DNA of 64,000 nucleotides from Streptomyces malaysiense (GTDB taxonomy: Bacteria; Actinomycetota; Actinomycetes; Streptomycetales; Streptomycetaceae), in the NCBI RefSeq assembly GCF_000980885.2, contig NZ_LBDA02000052.1, forward strand, positions 60,694 through 124,693. Reading direction: 5' to 3'. The position numbers and the translations under genes were made by a program. The notes below the pieces were generated by a model. The model did no database searches. It was given only the letters and a program-made list of their open reading frames with translations, and was not told the DNA's origin. Positions 8,651-16,856 of this stretch are shown one piece after another (positions within the stretch are counted from its first letter, which is position 1; every line of letters begins with the position of its first letter).

Positions 8651-9868
8651 TCAGGGCATGGACGGGGGGCGTTGCTCCAGCAGCGTTCGGATGGGGCCGA
8701 GCGCGGTGTTCACGCCGACGAATCGCGTGACCACGTCGCGCGCCCCGGTGATCAGTCGGCCTCGCTGGAACATCAGGCGGGCGAGCCGGCGCGAGTTGTT
8801 CTGGGCGGTCTCCACGCGAGGGCGCTGCGTGCGCTCGTATGTGCTCAACGCGCGCGGAATCGAAGCGGCGCCGGTGGCGCCCAGTTCCTCGGCGAGGACA
8901 GCCGCGGACTCCATCGCCATCGCCGCGCCGACGCCCGCGGTGGGCAGGAACCCCGCCGCGGCGTCGCCGAGCAGCGCCACGCGTCCGGTGGTCCACGGCG
9001 AGGCACGCACGTCGGACATGTTCCAGTAGTAGGCGTCAGGCGTGTCGGCGACAGCCCGAAGGGCGCGCGCGCAGCGACCGTCGAGCGTGCGGAGGGTTCG
9101 CCGGACCCGCTCGGCGAACGCGGCCGGCCCCTCGGCCGTGGCATCGTGGGGCCCGCCGACGAATACGCCGATGCGGTCGCGCACGGGATAGAGCCCGATG
9201 AACGAGCCCGCGCCCCATATCTCCTCGTAAGCGCCGCAGCCGTCGTCGGTGTGGGTGTCGGCGTGGGTCCAGGCGACCCAGCCGCCCCAGCCGGTGTCGT
9301 AGGAGTGCACCTGGCCGGGATCGAGCAGGAGCGAGCGGGTGGCCGAATGGAGGCCGTCGGCCGCGATCACGGCGTCGAACTCGAGGTCGAGTCGCTTCCC
9401 CTGTTCGGCCAAGGTGACGTGGACCCGGTCGGCTTCCTGATGGAGTCCGGTCAGGGTGGTCCGGTAGGCCACCGGAATCGCCTCGATGCCGAGCAGTCCC
9501 AGCAGTTGCCCACGTTCGATGCCGCGGTAGTGGCCGAATCGGCCTATCGCCTCGTCCAGCGAGTACTCCTTCAGGACTCGCCCGGACGCGCCGTGCAACC
9601 TGTACCGGTGCATCCCGACGCTGGACTCGAGGTAACGGTCATGTACACCGATCTCGCGCAACACAGGATCGACGAACGGCATCAAACCCAGCATGTAGCC
9701 GCCGTCCCCACCCGGACCTGCCCGCTCGACCACCAGTGGGTGGAGCCCGCGGGCTCGCAGCAACCGGGCGACGGCCACCCCCGCGACACCGGCGCCGACG
9801 ATCAGCAGCCGAATCGGATCCTCACGGGCGAGCCCGCGTTGCGCCATCACATCCGTCGCTCTCCGCAT
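8651..9868 (-). CDS. FAD-dependent monooxygenase (group A aromatic hydroxylase type)
   Basis: ATG 9868 is preferred over an in-frame GTG at 9901, which falls inside the operator repeat. It gives 405 residues. The N-terminus carries the Rossmann FAD motif LLIVGAGVAGVAVARLLRAR, and the second FAD motif is VALLGDAAAGFLPTAGVGAA. The intermediate DGxHS-type segment FDAVIAADGLHSATR is also present. Such enzymes hydroxylate aromatic or polyketide substrates, or inactivate antibiotics (TetX-like), using NAD(P)H and O2. Its promoter is shared with a TetR gene across a strong inverted repeat, so it is likely induced by its substrate. Confidence 0.9.
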   Translation of the reverse strand: MRRATDVMAQRGLAREDPIRLLIVGAGVAGVAVARLLRARGLHPLVVERAGPGGDGGYMLGLMPFVDPVLREIGVHDRYLESSVGMHRYRLHGASGRVLKEYSLDEAIGRFGHYRGIERGQLLGLLGIEAIPVAYRTTLTGLHQEADRVHVTLAEQGKRLDLEFDAVIAADGLHSATRSLLLDPGQVHSYDTGWGGWVAWTHADTHTDDGCGAYEEIWGAGSFIGLYPVRDRIGVFVGGPHDATAEGPAAFAERVRRTLRTLDGRCARALRAVADTPDAYYWNMSDVRASPWTTGRVALLGDAAAGFLPTAGVGAAMAMESAAVLAEELGATGAASIPRALSTYERTQRPRVETAQNNSRRLARLMFQRGRLITGARDVVTRFVGVNTALGPIRTLLEQRPPSMP

Positions 9869-9884
9869 TCCCCGCCTCGCCTGT

Positions 9885-9934
9885 TGTACCGGCTGGTCCA
9901 CAACGACCGTACCAAGATTGGACCAGCCGGTACA
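9885..9934. promoter_or_regulatory. TetR-type operator: perfect 16-bp inverted repeat
   Basis: TGTACCGGCTGGTCCA (9885-9900) is the exact reverse complement of TGGACCAGCCGGTACA (9919-9934), with an 18-bp spacer. It lies 17 bp before the monooxygenase start and 20 bp before the TetR start. Each arm could hold one TetR dimer, so both genes would be repressed together. Confidence 0.8.
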
Positions 9935-9953
9935 GCGTGACTAGGCTGGGGCG

Positions 9954-10565
9954 ATGCCAGCAGGAGAGCTCGCCCCGGAGCGACGTCGACGTCTGCTCGA
10001 GACCGCCGCGCGGGAGTTCGCCGCGAGGGGGTACGAGCAGGCCTCGCTCAACGCGATCATCCACGCCTGCGACATGAGCAAGAGCTCCTTCTACCACTAC
10101 GTGGGCTCGAAGGCGGGGCTGTTCGACGCGGTGGTGCGCGAGGCGACGGACGAGTTGGCCCGCTCGCTCGATATCCCCGCACCACAGGAGCTGGCCGGCC
10201 CGCACTTCTGGGACCGGGTGACCAGGCTCCTCGCCGATGTGCTCACCGTCGCCGGTCGAGGGGACTGGCACGCCGAAGTCGGAAAGCTCTTCTACCTGCC
10301 GGACGCACCCGTCGGGCGCAGCCCGGCGGTCCGCGAGGCGCTGCGCTCGATCCGTTCGTGGCTGGACCGGACGCTGAGCACCGGTCGTGAGTGCGGCGCC
10401 ATCCGCGACGACCTGCCACCTTCCCTGCAGGCCGCCCTCGTGAGCGATGTCCTGCGATGCCTCGACCGCTGGTCCCTGCAACACCTGGACAAGACTTCGG
10501 CACTGACGCGGACCGACCTCACCCGAGCGCAGATCGACGTCCTCCGTCGCCTGCTCGCTCCTTGA
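9954..10565 (+). CDS. TetR family transcriptional regulator
   Basis: The protein has 203 residues. The N-terminal helix-turn-helix is clear: ETAAREFAARGYEQASLNAI followed by CDMSKSSFYHYVGSKAGLFD (to about residue 60). The rest is the variable ligand-binding helical domain. It is divergent from the flavin monooxygenase, and the gap contains the perfect inverted repeat at 9885-9934. It is therefore very likely the local repressor of both genes, relieved by the monooxygenase substrate. Confidence 0.93.
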   Translation: MPAGELAPERRRRLLETAAREFAARGYEQASLNAIIHACDMSKSSFYHYVGSKAGLFDAVVREATDELARSLDIPAPQELAGPHFWDRVTRLLADVLTVAGRGDWHAEVGKLFYLPDAPVGRSPAVREALRSIRSWLDRTLSTGRECGAIRDDLPPSLQAALVSDVLRCLDRWSLQHLDKTSALTRTDLTRAQIDVLRRLLAP

Positions 10566-10715
10566 CCGAGCCACCGCGAGGACGGCCGTGCCGCATTCGG
10601 TTCCGCCCGGCGAGTGGTGGGGGCGTCCGGCGCCGCTGAGAGCTTTCGCGAATGTCTGTAATAGCATGAAAAAAAGACTCGGTCATGTCGGTGCGGGGCC
10701 TGGACGGGAGGCCCG

Positions 10716-11360
10716 ATGGTGCAGGAAGAGTTCATTCGGACCGTGGGCGAGACGGACGAGCTGACAGGGGTTTTCATCTATCGAGTGCCGGAAGGCACCT
10801 GGTGGTGGTCGGACGAGATGTACCGCCTGTACGGCTACCCGCCCGACTCGGTCGAACCGACGAGCGAACTGCTGCGTGAGCACCAGCACGCCGATGACCG
10901 CGATCGGGTGGAGAGGGCGCTCGCGGCGGTGCGCAAGGACGGGAAGCCGATCGGCTGTTACCACCGCGTCGAGGACGCTGCCGGGAAGGAGCACGCGGTC
11001 GTCATGGTGGCCGACGCCCGGACCGACGACGCCGGTGGCGTGGTGACCGTGCGTGGCTTCATCGTCGACATCACGGACCCCGTCAGCCACCACGCCCGCC
11101 ATCTCGCCGACGGCGACGTCAGCAGAGCCCGGCTCAGCCAGGAGGACATCGACCTGGCGCGCGGGATCCTCATGGCCCAGTACGGAGTTGACGCCGACGT
11201 GGCCCTGCGCATCATGCGCTGGCAGTCCCAGCACACGAACCGGAGGATGCGGGACGTCGCCAGCGCGCTCGTAGCCGCGGCCCCGACCCCGTCCGGTGAG
11301 CCGCAGCACCACCTGGCACACAGGATCGGCGCTGTTCTGTACCCCCAGGAGGGCGACTGA
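10716..11360 (+). CDS. PAS-ANTAR domain protein (RNA-binding antiterminator type)
   Basis: ATG 10716 follows GGGAGG. The 214-residue product has a PAS fold (about 15-115) with GTWWWSDEMYRLYGYPPDSV. A C-terminal ANTAR domain follows (about 140-195) with SQEDIDLARGILMAQYGVDA and the helix RIMRWQSQHTNRRMRDVASA. ANTAR proteins bind paired hairpins in nascent RNA and prevent termination. The PAS part presumably senses a signal. No kinase is adjacent, so this is an orphan sensor-effector. The A-rich leader at 10660-10680 is likely its promoter region. Confidence 0.9.
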   Translation: MVQEEFIRTVGETDELTGVFIYRVPEGTWWWSDEMYRLYGYPPDSVEPTSELLREHQHADDRDRVERALAAVRKDGKPIGCYHRVEDAAGKEHAVVMVADARTDDAGGVVTVRGFIVDITDPVSHHARHLADGDVSRARLSQEDIDLARGILMAQYGVDADVALRIMRWQSQHTNRRMRDVASALVAAAPTPSGEPQHHLAHRIGAVLYPQEGD

Positions 11361-11610
11361 GGCGGAGTCCGAGTCCCGTCCGGTGCCGCGGGTACCGGGC
11401 GGGCGCCCGCTCCGGTCCGGACGGGCGCCGGGACAGCCCGCGCGGAGCATCAGGGAGCCGAAGCATCCCCGGGGCGAGCCGGTTGCCGAAGCGTCCCCGG
11501 GGTGAGCCGGGAGCCGTTCGGCCCTCGGTGGTGGACCGGGCTGCCCCTGCGCGCCGAGACACCCGGGCGCACGCTGGAATCCAGGAGGCTACGCCCGGAA
11601 GGTGATCGTC

Positions 11611-11883
11611 ATGATGTGGTACGGCGGCGGCTGGGGCGGCTGGTTCTTCATGGCTGTCTTCATGGTTCTGTTCTGGGCGCTGGTGATCGCCGGGATCGTC
11701 GCGCTCGTCCGCTACGTCGGTGGCGGCCACCGTGACCGCGAGTCCGCACGGCCTCCCTCCTCCGACGAGCGGGGATGGGGGAGCAGGCGGGCCGAGGAGC
11801 TGCTCGCCGAGCGGTTCGCCCGCGGGGAGATCGAGGAGGACGAGTACAAACGACGGCTCGCGCTGCTGCGGGAGCACCGGTGA
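11611..11883 (+). CDS. small membrane protein with C-terminal SHOCT motif
   Basis: ATG 11611 is chosen over GTG 11602 because a GGAAGG site lies 8 nt upstream. The 90-residue product has a Trp/Gly-rich start (MWYGGGWGGWFFMAVFMVLF) and one membrane helix. The cytoplasmic C-terminus is a SHOCT motif, AEELLAERFARGEIEEDEYK, a short helical oligomerisation module. The stop overlaps the start of the cupredoxin gene (GTGA), so the two are translationally coupled. Confidence 0.85.
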   Translation: MMWYGGGWGGWFFMAVFMVLFWALVIAGIVALVRYVGGGHRDRESARPPSSDERGWGSRRAEELLAERFARGEIEEDEYKRRLALLREHR

Positions 11884-12467
11884 ACGCGTACCGTCGGCGC
11901 GGCACCTGGCCGGTCATCGCCGGGGCTGTCGCCGCGCTGGTGCTGGGCATCGCGACCACCATGCTGGTGGCCGGCTCCGGCGCTTCCCGCCATGCGGCTC
12001 CCGCGCCATGGCGGGCCCAGGGTGCGCGCTGCGGCTCACCGGCACTGCCGGGCAAGGTGGTGGACGTGACCGTGAGCGACATGGGGTCGGGCATGACGGG
12101 CGGCACTCCCGGCGGAGACGGGATGCGCATGATGCGTCTCGTGGCCCGCCCGGCCACGGTCTCCGCCGGCGTGGTGTCGCTGCGCGTGACGAACATCGGT
12201 GCCGCGGTGCACGAGGTGGTCGTGCTCCCGCTGCCGTCCGGCCAGGGAATCGGGCAGCGCTCCACCGGCCCCGACGGAAGGGTCGACGAGGCGGGCAGCC
12301 TCGGCGAGGCGTCCCGCACCTGCGGGACGGGCGAAGGGGACGGGATCGCCCCCGGCGCCAGGGGATGGACCACGCTGACGCTGCGTCCCGGGCACTACGA
12401 ACTCGTGTGCAACCTTCCCGGCCACTACCGCGCCGGGATGTACACCGAACTCGACGTAGGCGGGTGA
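11880..12467 (+). CDS. membrane-anchored cupredoxin-like copper protein
   Basis: GTG 11880 overlaps the SHOCT stop, giving 195 residues. An N-terminal membrane anchor (WPVIAGAVAALVLGIATTML) leads to an extracytoplasmic domain. Type-1 copper ligands are visible: His in AAVHEVVVLPLP, and Cys, His and Met in LVCNLPGHYRAGMYTELDV near the C-terminus. Upstream, a Met-rich stretch (GSGMTGGTPGGDGMRMMR) could also handle copper. Electron transfer or copper storage at the outer face of the membrane is the family role. Partnership with the SHOCT protein is inferred from coupling. Confidence 0.88.
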   Translation: MNAYRRRGTWPVIAGAVAALVLGIATTMLVAGSGASRHAAPAPWRAQGARCGSPALPGKVVDVTVSDMGSGMTGGTPGGDGMRMMRLVARPATVSAGVVSLRVTNIGAAVHEVVVLPLPSGQGIGQRSTGPDGRVDEAGSLGEASRTCGTGEGDGIAPGARGWTTLTLRPGHYELVCNLPGHYRAGMYTELDVGG

Positions 12468-12664
12468 CCGGTCCGGCGGCAATGCCCGTCTACACCTGGC
12501 GCCGCCGCCGCACCGGTGACCGGTGCCGGTCCTCCGCGGCGGGCGCGGAACTCCCGCTGGGCCGAAAGCTGGGACCTGTACCGGTGTCTGCCTGTGAACC
12601 GCTGCGCCACGTGCCGGCCGGGTTACCGTGGGTCGACACGGCACGAGGGAGCACGGGAGTCGTT

Positions 12665-14221
12665 GTGGTGTCGACCGCAGGGGACCGCACCGTCACGAGG
12701 ACGCTGCCGATCATCCTCGCCCTCTCCCTCGCCTTCACGGTAACGGTCGTCGACCCGTTGGTGCTCAATCTGAACATGCCGCAAGTGAGCCGGGCCCTCC
12801 ACGTTCCGCCGCAGGCGATCGGACTGCTGGGCGGGGCGGCCACGCTGACGATGGCCGCTTCCGTCCTCGCCGCGGGCAGGATCGGGGACGCGTTCGGGCT
12901 CAAGCGGCTGCTGAAGCTGGGGCTGGTCGTCGTCACGGTCGTCGACCTGCTGTCCTGCCTGTCGCCGGGTTACGTTTTCCTGCTGGTGATGCGCTTCCTC
13001 GCCGGGCTGGGGATGACGGCGCTGCTGGGAGTGCCGCTGGCCCTGCTGAAGGTGTCCGTGGCACCGGAGAAGCGACCGGTGGCCATCGGCGGCCTGATGG
13101 CCGTCGACGTGCTCCTGTGCGGACTGCTCCCCGCCTTCACGGGCTGGGCGGTGACGGCGGTCGGTTGGCGGTTGCTCTTCTTGATCGCCCCTCTGCTGTG
13201 CCTGGTCTCGCTCTGGCTGACCATCCGCTACGTCCCGGAGTCCGAGGTCCGCCAGGGCAGTCGCGTCGACGTGCCCGGTATCGCGCTGATCGGACTGACG
13301 CTGCTGACTCTCGTCGTCGGACTCGCCGCGGCACAGAACGGTGTCTCCCGGCCCCAGACCTGGGTGCCGCTGGTGCTCAGCGCGGTCGCCGTCGCCTTGT
13401 TCGTACGCCATGCGCGCCGGGTTCCCGAACCCGCGCTGGATCTGGCGCTGTTCCGCAGCGCGCCCTTCAGCGTGGCCCTGGCCGCGACCCTGACGCTGAA
13501 CTTCCTGATCGCGGGGCTCGGCATCGTTCTGGGGCAGTTCGGCAGCGTGGTGCTGTCGATGTCCCCGGAGAGCATCGGCCTGCTGTATCTGCCCGGCACC
13601 CTGCTGATCGCCGGTGCCGTGATCCTGGCCGGCCACCTGGTCGGGAAACGCACCCCGAGACCGGTCATGGTCACCGGCCTGCTGGTGATGGCGGCAAGCG
13701 GCTTGCTGGCAGCGGGCACCGCCAGTCCCACCGTGGCGCTGTGGCTGCTGGTGCTCGTCACATGGCTGTGCAACCTCGGCTCCGTCGTCACTTCCGCATC
13801 GGTGTCCGAGACCGTGCTCTCCCAGGCACCGGAAGGGCGTTCCGGCACGGTGGCGTCCGTGCAGATGGCGTTCGCGGTGAGCGGCGCCGCGTTCGGTCCC
13901 ACCACGTACCTTCTGCTCCTCAACCACTTCTTCCACCGGCAGTGGCTGGCGGACGCGAGAACGCGCGGGCTGACGGTGGCCCAGGCCTCGCGGGCCGTGG
14001 GCGCCGTGCGCAGCGGGCTGGCGCAGACCCCCGGAACCACCGTGTACGACCCGAATCTGCTCCGACAGGCTTCGGGACTGAACCTCGGACTCGACTTCGC
14101 CGACGCGCTGCGGCTCACCATGCTGACCGTGAGTGTCCTGCCGCTCGTTGTGGCGGTGCTGGCCTTCCTGCTGATGAGGCCCCGCCGCGGAAAGCCCCGC
14201 CAAGGAACGAGACATGCCTGA
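12665..14221 (+). CDS. MFS transporter (DHA2-like drug/proton antiporter)
   Basis: A GTG at 12665, with GGGAG 5 nt upstream, is the most likely start (GTG 12668 is the alternative), giving 518 residues. Multiple hydrophobic segments run through the whole length. The MFS loop motif appears as GRIGDAFGLKRLL and the antiporter region as RFLAGLGMTALLGVPLALL. The C-terminus is Arg/Lys-rich. About 14 membrane segments would fit the DHA2 drug export group. The stop overlaps the next start by 8 nt, so it is co-translated with the CBS-BON protein. Substrate unknown. Confidence 0.88.
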   Translation: MVSTAGDRTVTRTLPIILALSLAFTVTVVDPLVLNLNMPQVSRALHVPPQAIGLLGGAATLTMAASVLAAGRIGDAFGLKRLLKLGLVVVTVVDLLSCLSPGYVFLLVMRFLAGLGMTALLGVPLALLKVSVAPEKRPVAIGGLMAVDVLLCGLLPAFTGWAVTAVGWRLLFLIAPLLCLVSLWLTIRYVPESEVRQGSRVDVPGIALIGLTLLTLVVGLAAAQNGVSRPQTWVPLVLSAVAVALFVRHARRVPEPALDLALFRSAPFSVALAATLTLNFLIAGLGIVLGQFGSVVLSMSPESIGLLYLPGTLLIAGAVILAGHLVGKRTPRPVMVTGLLVMAASGLLAAGTASPTVALWLLVLVTWLCNLGSVVTSASVSETVLSQAPEGRSGTVASVQMAFAVSGAAFGPTTYLLLLNHFFHRQWLADARTRGLTVAQASRAVGAVRSGLAQTPGTTVYDPNLLRQASGLNLGLDFADALRLTMLTVSVLPLVVAVLAFLLMRPRRGKPRQGTRHA

Positions 14222-14891
14222 CGCCGCGCACATCGTGAGTGACGTGATGACCGTGCCCGCGGTGATCGTCGGACGCGGCGCGCGCTTCAAGGAGATCGTG
14301 CGTGTGATGGAGCAGCGGCAGGTGAGCGCCCTGCCCGTGGTGGGGGACGACGGGCACGTCGTCGGTGTGGTCTCCGAGGCCGACCTGCTGCCCAAAGAGG
14401 AATTCGGCGGTCGCGAGCTCACCCGCTTCGAACGGATCGCGCGCCGGACCGATCTGGTTCGAGCGGAGGCGCTGACGGCCGAGGAGCTGATGACCACGCC
14501 CGCTGTCACGGTCCGTCCGGACGACACGCTGGCCCAGGCGGCTCGCCTCATGGCCGTGGAACACGTGAAGCGGCTGCCGGTGGTGGACGGCGCGGACCGG
14601 CTGCGGGGCGTCGTGAGCCGCGGCGACCTCCTGAAGGTCTTCCTGCGACCGGACGAGGACATCGAAGAGGAGGTCCGCCGCACTGTGGTTTCCTATCTGT
14701 TCCCCACCCTCGCCCATGCCATCCACGTATCCGTGCGGGACGGAATCGTCACGCTGCGCGGACCCGTGTACGACACCTCGCTCATCTGGGTCGCCGAGCG
14801 GCTCATCCGCGCCGTGGAGGGCGTGGTGGACGTCGAGGCCCGGCTCGGCGGCACCGCTTCCGCCCCGGGCGGGCTCCCCACCGTGCGATGA
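14214..14891 (+). CDS. CBS-pair and BON domain protein
   Basis: The 225-residue protein has two CBS motifs, VSDVMTVPAVIVGRGARFKE and AEELMTTPAVTVRPDDTLAQ. Each ends in the typical VVGVVSEADLL or LRGVVSRGDLL strand-helix. A C-terminal BON domain follows (about 150-210; HVSVRDGIVTLRGPVYDTSL). CBS pairs bind adenine nucleotides; BON domains often bind lipid or partner proteins. It overlaps the transporter gene by 8 nt, which suggests a regulatory role linked to energy state, but this is an inference. Confidence 0.92.
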   Translation: MPDAAHIVSDVMTVPAVIVGRGARFKEIVRVMEQRQVSALPVVGDDGHVVGVVSEADLLPKEEFGGRELTRFERIARRTDLVRAEALTAEELMTTPAVTVRPDDTLAQAARLMAVEHVKRLPVVDGADRLRGVVSRGDLLKVFLRPDEDIEEEVRRTVVSYLFPTLAHAIHVSVRDGIVTLRGPVYDTSLIWVAERLIRAVEGVVDVEARLGGTASAPGGLPTVR

Positions 14892-15277
14892 CCTGTGGGG
14901 GCCCCTCGGGCGCGGGCGAGCCCGGTACGGAGGAAGACGGAACGGCCGGCACCGGAGCGCCGACCACCGCCGGTTACCGGTTGTGTGCGGCCCGGTGGTC
15001 GTCCGCGCGGGCGGTGATGACTTCCTCGGCGTGCGGCTCGCACGGCGTTCAGCTCGGTGGGTGGGTTCACCCCTGCGGATCCGGGCGACGCTCCCGTGCA
15101 TCCGGTTCGGGGCGCGAGCGGAAGTACCCATCGAGGGACCGGGCCCGCTGCCCGGTCGAGCGGCCGTCGGTCGAGGGATCCGGGAGGCGGCGCGCTCCCG
15201 GGCTCCGCACGGCGGTGCGGGGCCCGGTCCGCGGTCGACGCCGGTCGCGCGGCACACGCCCACCGCTTCGGGAGGCG
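14892..15277. other. 386-bp stretch without a supported gene
   Basis: Open frames exist because of the high GC content, but none gives a recognisable protein or good start. No strong hairpin or promoter-like AT-rich segment was seen. Confidence 0.5.
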
Positions 15278-15604
15278 TCAGGCCGGCCTACGGCCGCAGT
15301 CCGGTTCCAGGAACACTTCGTCCACGTAGCACCAGGCCCACTCGTGGCCGGGCTCCGTCGAACGCACGACAGGATGCCCGGTGGACTCGTGGTGAGCGGT
15401 GGCGTGCCCGCCGGGAGAGCTGTCGCTGCACCCCACGTGGCCGCAGGTCAGGCACAGTCGCAAGCGGTGCTCGTGACGTCCGCGGGCGACGCACTCGAGG
15501 CACGCGCCGCTCAGGGGCGCCGACTCCGGACCCAGGGCCGCCGCGTGCGGGCACACACGGCCCTGCGGGCGCCCGCCGTCCGGTCGTACGGTCCATGCCG
15601 TCAC
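15278..15604 (-). CDS. UBP-type zinc finger protein
   Basis: The 108-residue protein is essentially one UBP-type zinc finger. It shows CPHAAALG, CLECVARG, LRLCLTCGHVGCSD, HATAHHESTGHPVVRS and the closing WCYVDEVFLE. The pattern of Cys and His matches the domain that binds ubiquitin C-termini in eukaryotes. In actinobacteria it occurs as a stand-alone protein of unknown partner. A GTG start is used and the ribosome binding site is weak. Confidence 0.85.
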   Translation of the reverse strand: MTAWTVRPDGGRPQGRVCPHAAALGPESAPLSGACLECVARGRHEHRLRLCLTCGHVGCSDSSPGGHATAHHESTGHPVVRSTEPGHEWAWCYVDEVFLEPDCGRRPA

Positions 15605-15860
15605 CGCCGTGCCTCGCTTCCTGCCGTCGCTTCCTGCCGTCGTTCGGTGTCGTCGCCCGTTCTTCGGGCGTGCGCGTGCGTGCGGATGCGACGGGGAGGG
15701 CGGCCCGCCGGATCACGGGGCGGGTCCGGGCAGCCGGGCGGACGATCTTCAGCTCGCGGTCGAGTACCGGGGCGGCCCGGCCGGCCGGTCTCGCCGACGG
15801 TCCGAGTGGTGCAGGAGGAACCGGCGTCCGCCTTCAGGCCGCCCGCGTCGCGGGGGGCGA

Positions 15861-16533
15861 TCACACCGGGCTGGAGGGGTGGGCCGCCGTGGGCGAGCGT
15901 GGTGGCCATGTCCGGGGCGAGAGGATGCCGAGGACGTAGGCTCGGGCCACCAGTGCCGGGCGCGTCGGCGCTTCGAGGAGGACGCGAAGACGGCTCAGGT
16001 GGTAGTCCAAGGTCTGCCGCGACAGATGCAGTTCCTCAGCGATGTCCGCGTTGCTGCGGCCCGCCGCGAGCAGGGCGACTATGCGTACCTGGGCGGCGGT
16101 CAGAGTGGGCTGGGTCTGTTGGCGTCGGCCCAGGTGGGTGACGACGGCCCACACGCCGGTCACGCCCGGCGCCGCCGCGCCGACGGTGGTCAGCCGGATG
16201 CGGGCCCGGCGCTGCCAGCCCTCCCCGTCCACGAGCACCGCTGAGGCGCGGGCGCTCCTGCGCCGGCCGGCGATCAGGTCGTCCCAGACTCGTAGCAGGG
16301 CGCCGCGTTCGGGTGTGTCGGCGAGCAGGGAGGCGGCGCGCAGACCGGTCAGATCGGAGAGGCGGACACGCAGGATCTCGGCCGTGGCGGTGCCGGCCTC
16401 GCTCACTCTTCCGTCCGGGGCCAGCCGGACGCAGGCCAGTCCGCTGTGGTCGCGCAGTGCGCGTAAGTCCGCCTCGGCCCGGCTCCGTTGGTCCATCGCC
16501 CGGACGTAGTCGGTGACGTCGACGTAGATACCC
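15861..16533 (-). pseudogene. LuxR family regulator with PAS remnant, 5' end lost
   Basis: The C-terminal LuxR domain is intact: LTAAQVRIVALLAAGRSNADIAEELHLSRQ, split by eye into LTAAQVRIVALLAAGRS and NADIAEELHLSRQTLDYHLS, recognises DNA. Before it lies a PAS-like region (RDHSGLACVRLAPDGRVSEA). At the 5' end similarity begins abruptly inside GIYVDVTDYVRAMDQ, which looks like the tail of a preceding PAS domain. Upstream of 16533 the DNA instead codes for another protein on the plus strand. An internal ATG at 16496 could still yield 211 residues, so a shortened regulator may be made. Confidence 0.65.
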
Positions 16534-16550
16534 GGGGCGCGGCGGGTTCT

Positions 16551-16856
16551 CTGGTGGTGCTCGCGCTCGACGGCGACGGCACGCCGTGGCGGCGGCGGCG
16601 TCTCTGGGACTCCTCGGCGGTGGTCCGCAAGGCGCCGCTCGGTGCCGGCAGCACGCTGTCCGTGGTCCGGGAGAGTTCCCTTCCGGACGGCTCTCCGGTC
16701 CCCGTCTACGACCCCGCGGGCGGCGCCAACACCATGGCGGGGCTGTGCCTGTTGTCGGCCGACCGGCCGCAGTCCGTGGTGCGCGACCTCACCGCCCTGG
16801 TGGACGCACTGCCGGACATCCTGCGGGTGGACGGCGCCGAGGAGGCACTCGCATGA
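16551..16856 (+). pseudogene. C-terminal remnant of an enzyme gene upstream of the PEP/pyruvate-binding gene
   Basis: The reading frame from about 16551 (LVVLALDGDGTPWRRRRLW) to the TGA at 16854-16856 gives roughly 100 protein-like residues ending LPDILRVDGAEEALA. It has no start of its own, and its 5' side is the truncated LuxR gene on the other strand. Its stop overlaps the next ATG (ATGA), so it was the preceding gene of the same operon. A segment VYDPAGGANTMAGLCLLSAD is reminiscent of C-terminal parts of ATP-grasp ligases that accompany such enzymes. That identity is a guess from context. Confidence 0.5.

Noticed and set aside
12623..14683. 686-codon frame opposite the MFS and CBS genes
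   Set aside because: Gln/His/Arg-rich translation without any domain; the opposite strand encodes transporter helices and CBS motifs.
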